A stretch of 64,000 nt of DNA from positions 15,806,205-15,870,204 of the forward strand of contig NC_067206.1 in the NCBI RefSeq assembly GCF_026262505.1. Direction: 5' to 3'. The notes beneath the pieces are model-generated. The model was not told the origin of the DNA. It saw only the letters and a list, made by a program, of their open reading frames with translations, and made no database searches. Each line of letters opens with the position of its first letter. Within the stretch, counting starts at the first letter, position 1. Both the position numbers and the translations under genes were made by a program. Shown piece by piece: positions 60,938-64,000 of this stretch. Source of the stretch: Trichomonas vaginalis G3. Its lineage: Eukaryota; Parabasalia; Trichomonadida; Trichomonadidae.

Positions 60938-61413
60938 TATTCAAGCATTAACATTATCGAATAATAATCCTTTGAATCATAATCAATAATAATTGACCTT
61001 TCACCAGTTTCTATCGTTTGTTTTATTTCTTTTTGTTCCCCACTATCCGGATCGGTCATTGTAATTGTTTTTGTTATAGTATCAGCTTTATCTTTAACTT
61101 CAATCTTTTTTCCATCGGGATATTTAAACCAAAATTCCAAAAATTCGATATTGTCAATCTGTTCATATTTTAATCTATCAATTACATTTTTAATACCATC
61201 TGAAAATCTTATGAAATGGTCATTATATGGGTTTGATTGAACTAAATTTGAATGAAGTGAAATATAACCTGTTGATGAATATGACACTGACTCATATTTT
61301 CTGAAAACACTAAAATTTATAACATGAATGAATTTCTTATTCGTTGAATTTATGAATTCTTGAGGTAATCTTATTCTAGTTTTATTTATCACTGGAAAAT
61401 AACGCTTTACCAT
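60934..61413 (-). CDS. beta-rich structural protein candidate of element C
   Basis: About 160 residues from the ATG at 61,413 (MVKRYFPVINKTRIRLPQEF). Strand-rich with SVSYSSTGYISLHSNLVQSN, EFWFKYPDGKKIEVKDKADT and a hydrophobic end (YDSKDYYSIMLMLEY), which recalls the IIEMILIAY end of the capsid-like protein in A. Divergent from the penton-like gene by 20 bp, in the place that the fibre holds in A and B. Function inferred only from position. Confidence 0.45.
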   Translation of the reverse strand: MVKRYFPVINKTRIRLPQEFINSTNKKFIHVINFSVFRKYESVSYSSTGYISLHSNLVQSNPYNDHFIRFSDGIKNVIDRLKYEQIDNIEFLEFWFKYPDGKKIEVKDKADTITKTITMTDPDSGEQKEIKQTIETGERSIIIDYDSKDYYSIMLMLEY

Positions 61414-61433
61414 ATTTTTAATCGTAATAAAAA
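61414..61433. promoter_or_regulatory. 20-bp divergent start spacer in element C
   Basis: ATTTTTAATCGTAATAAAAA between divergent start codons, a third instance of the very short bidirectional spacer next to a penton-like gene. The motif TCGTAATAAA also precedes the fibre region at 62,188. Confidence 0.45.
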
Positions 61434-62173
61434 ATGTCAATTATCAATATTATTTCGAATAATAACTGTGAATTAAATTTAACAGTTAGCGGAATTTATA
61501 ATGTTACTCTCGTTTCTGTGAGTGGTAAATTTAATCCCATTCTTTTAGACCCTTCAGATTATATATCATTTATTAAAGATGACCATGAGCCGCATAGCGG
61601 CGGGTCGTAGACCTTGAAAAAACGTATGATATGTATATAAATAATGTGATAGCGAAATGGGATATTAACATGATTTTAAGTTATTTAAATGAATCATTTA
61701 TCGTATGGTATGAAGAAAATTTTAAATCAAAACCTGATAAACTTTTTGAACTTGATGAAATAAATAACCTTATTAAATTTCCGCTGAAAATTAAATTTTG
61801 TACTCCTCATCTTCGTTCATTGTTGGGGATATTAAATTTTGAAAAAGATGTTGGGGATGTTTTGTATTCTGACACTGGTTCCAATTTCATTTTAATCAAA
61901 TGTGATAAAGTTAATACCCCAATGAGATTTTCACATCAAACATTAGACCCTAACTCTTACCCATCAATACAAAACATTTTATCCATCAACTTAAACACAT
62001 TTTCTTTATCATATCCGTTTCAATTATCCGGGAATTCATTTATTCTTCATTCAAAAGATTTATCAAATATTAAATTTAGAATAACTGACCTATTTGATTG
62101 TGATTTAGAATTTATGAATGAAATATTATGGCAATTTCAAATAGAGAAAATAGCTGATGAGATAACGGATTAA
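61434..62173 (+). pseudogene. penton-like protein of element C
   Basis: Distant counterpart of 8,661 and 22,650. The back part reads LKIKFCTPHLRSLLGILNFE, SNFILIKCDK, then HSKDLSNIKFRITDLFDCDL, matching LKDMQFRLVDFQGEPVEL. A double mini-hairpin lies in it (61,589-61,613). Fossil, about one or two breaks. Confidence 0.5.
61589..61613. repeat. double mini-hairpin element in element C
   Basis: GCCGC-ATA-GCGGC, one base, GGTC-GTA-GACC. Same geometry as those in element A with every stem pair preserved although bases differ. Confidence 0.8.
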
Positions 62174-62199
62174 ATATTTATTTTTAAATCGTAATAAAT

Positions 62200-64000
62200 G
62201 ATTAAACAACAGCAACTTATTACCATACGCCACATATGCATATAATTCAAAGACGGCAGAACAAACGCAAAGGTTGAAATATGGAAATTTGGAGATAGTA
62301 TTGAAAAATGACCATTTCGAATTCGTTTGCAAAGGTGGTGCAGTGATATCAAATATAAAAGAAATTTTATTTATGAATTCAAAAATTAAAGGAATAACGG
62401 ATGATATAACATCAATTCCACCAGAAGAACAGAGATATTACGCATTAAATGCATTTCCTAAAGTTTTGAAGATTGGAAGATTTAATTTAAATGAGGAATT
62501 CATAGAAGGTTTCCTAAATGACATAATGAAGAAGGTGGATAAGGAATATGTGGATAGTGAGTTAATGAAGAAGGTAGATAAGGAATACGTTAATACTGAA
62601 TTAATGAAGAAGGTAGATAAGGAATACGTTAATACTGAATTAAATAAGAAAGCAGATTTAGTTTATGTAAATACCGAGTTAAATAAGAAAGCAGATGTTG
62701 ATCATACACATGTTCAATTCGATGAATTAAATAACAGAATTAATCAAACAAATGCAACAGTTAAAAGTAATTATGATAATTTAAATTTCAGAGTTAATGA
62801 AAATTCAAGAGTAATTAATCAAAAAGCAGTTAAAAGTTATGTTGACCAGGAATTAAATAAGAAGGCAAATTTGGTTTATGTTGATGAAAAAGATAATGAA
62901 ATTAAAGAAAAGGTTGAAGGGTATCATGAATGGACATTGGAGACTTTTAAAGTTAAAGCTGATACAGAATGGGTTTCAGGATGTTTAGACCTTAAAGCAG
63001 ATAAAACTTATGTTAACGATGAGTTAGAGAAGAAAGCAGATAAGGAAAAAGTTATTTCATTCATTAATACTGAGTTAGCAAAGAAAGCTGATATATCATT
63101 TGTTAATGAAGAAATAAAACAATCAGAGGTCTATTTTACTCCACCATTTTTAAATTTTATGAAATCATCAGATAAAACCTTTGATATAGATTCTTTTGAA
63201 TGGATATGTTTCGATGGAGTGACCATGTATTTATTTTATACAGCTGGAGTGCTTTATTATTTTAAAACAAATGATTTTAAAAACTATGAATCATTTACTC
63301 CATCTGTTTGGAATCCTGATACACGAAAGCCAATCATTAATCCAAGAATTTTATATGTTGAATATAATAACGGTAAATTTATGGGAATGATAACGGTTGG
63401 AGATGATTTTTGCCCTTGTTATTCATTCGATTGTATCCAATGGTTCAAATGTAATTTAAATCAAGATGCTAAATTTAAATATCCAAATAATCCTATTAGA
63501 TGCGTTAATAATAAATGGGTACTAATTTATGAAGTCAATCAAATTTTCATTAGTGAGGATGGGATAAATTATTATATGTTTAGTATGATGTCATCAGATT
63601 TGGAAATTGATTATACAAGTAAGTGGTATTACATTAACAACATGTATTTTATCCTACAAAATGATAAAATTTATAGATCATATTCAATACCATTTGGTCG
63701 TTTTGAACAAATTTTTCAAGCTGATGGAGACATTGAAGCTTTATGTTATGCTTCAAATGTTTGTGTTCTTGTTTCAGGTGGTATGGTCTATTCATATCCT
63801 GTAAGTTATAACAGACATATTTATTTATCACAAGATTTTTCACAGGATCCAGAGAAAACACCAAGTTGGGAATTGGTTTATTCATTCACTCCAAAACTTA
63901 CTCGAAATTATAGATTTACTAATTTATTTTATATTGATGGGTATTTCATTGCTTTAGGATGTGGTGATTTAGTAAATATCAGTAGTGATGGAAGAAACTG
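62200..64000 (+). CDS. tail-fibre-like protein of element C, partial at window edge
   Basis: Open to the end of the window. The front segment (YATYAYNSKTAEQTQRLKYG) matches the N-terminal anchor of the fibres in A and B; its exact start is unclear. Then at least eight shaft repeats of the form KKVDKEYVNTELMKK / KKADLVYVNTELN / KADKTYVNDELEKK, a trimeric coiled-coil or beta-spiral pattern. From about 63,130 follows a Trp/Tyr-rich head with repeated blades (YNNGKFMGMITVGDDF; VNNKWVLIYEVNQIFISEDG; FYIDGYFIALGCGD), like a beta-propeller (BNR/kelch type). Shaft plus propeller suggests a receptor-binding fibre with a head unlike the collar head in B. Confidence 0.65.

Larger units (their letters stand above)
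52280..64000. mobile_element. Polinton/Maverick-like element C (runs off the right side)
   Basis: Third virus-like element, more distant from A and B. Genes: duplicated-domain protein, left-end acidic-tailed protein, two amphipathic small proteins, major capsid protein, packaging ATPase, DGxG-type protein, CCG protein, penton-like protein and fibre. The capsid gene and several others look whole; about five breaks overall. A hairpin array (53,640-55,190) and a mariner remnant (55,900-56,396) are inserted. No integrase or polymerase is seen within the window. Confidence 0.75.

Overview
The window is AT-rich, gene-dense eukaryotic DNA with no introns, tRNA or rRNA genes that I can see. It is almost wholly mobile DNA: three Polinton/Maverick-like elements, two Mutator-like transposons (MULEs), a hAT element, a mariner remnant, and a swarm of non-autonomous elements made of strings of hairpins. 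Dense Mavericks, MULEs and mariners with intron-poor coding suggest a parabasalid (Trichomonas/Tritrichomonas type). This is inference, since no host gene here identifies the species.

Layout. 1-13,929 is Polinton-like element A, whose left end lies outside the window: KilA-N genes, an unknown gene between inverted GGTGA-rich repeats, integrase, tail-fibre-like protein, penton-like protein, packaging ATPase and small structural genes. 13,930-28,701 is element B, in tandem and same orientation, with the same gene order, but with a primase-helicase in the slot between the left-end gene and the integrase. A 1,484-bp element with 8-bp target duplications and a CCTCAGA satellite sits near the A/B junction. 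28,870-31,105 holds an unknown fragment and MULE 1. 31,312-34,900 is a tandem repeat invaded by two hairpin-array elements, one with a perfect 9-bp target duplication. 35,773-36,771 is the only apparently whole host-type gene. 37,329-39,630 is a decayed gene split by a hairpin-array element. 39,594-42,540 is more hairpin-array DNA with a 111-bp satellite. 42,883-50,271 is a hAT transposase gene with MULE 2 (1-kb inverted ends) inside it. MULE 2 carries a ubiquitin-like/UBA module just upstream of its transposase. 50,607-51,858 is a large fold-back element. 52,280-64,000 is Polinton-like element C, with double-jelly-roll major capsid candidate, packaging ATPase, conserved small proteins, penton-like protein and a fibre running off the window.

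How the genes relate. A, B and C share a core: a left-end protein with acidic tail, the packaging ATPase, penton-like protein, fibre, a protein with a CCG...GTT signature and one with a DGxGxxNIK signature. Genes are packed to the limit: divergent starts 16-20 bp apart, convergent stops sharing a TTAA, and stop-start TAAATG joins. A and B are fossils, broken in several genes; C is better kept. The points most worth following are the hairpin-array elements, GC-rich double mini-hairpins with covarying stems found in all three Polintons, the exchange slot bounded by inverted repeats beside the integrase, and the UBL-UBA/transposase arrangement in MULE 2.
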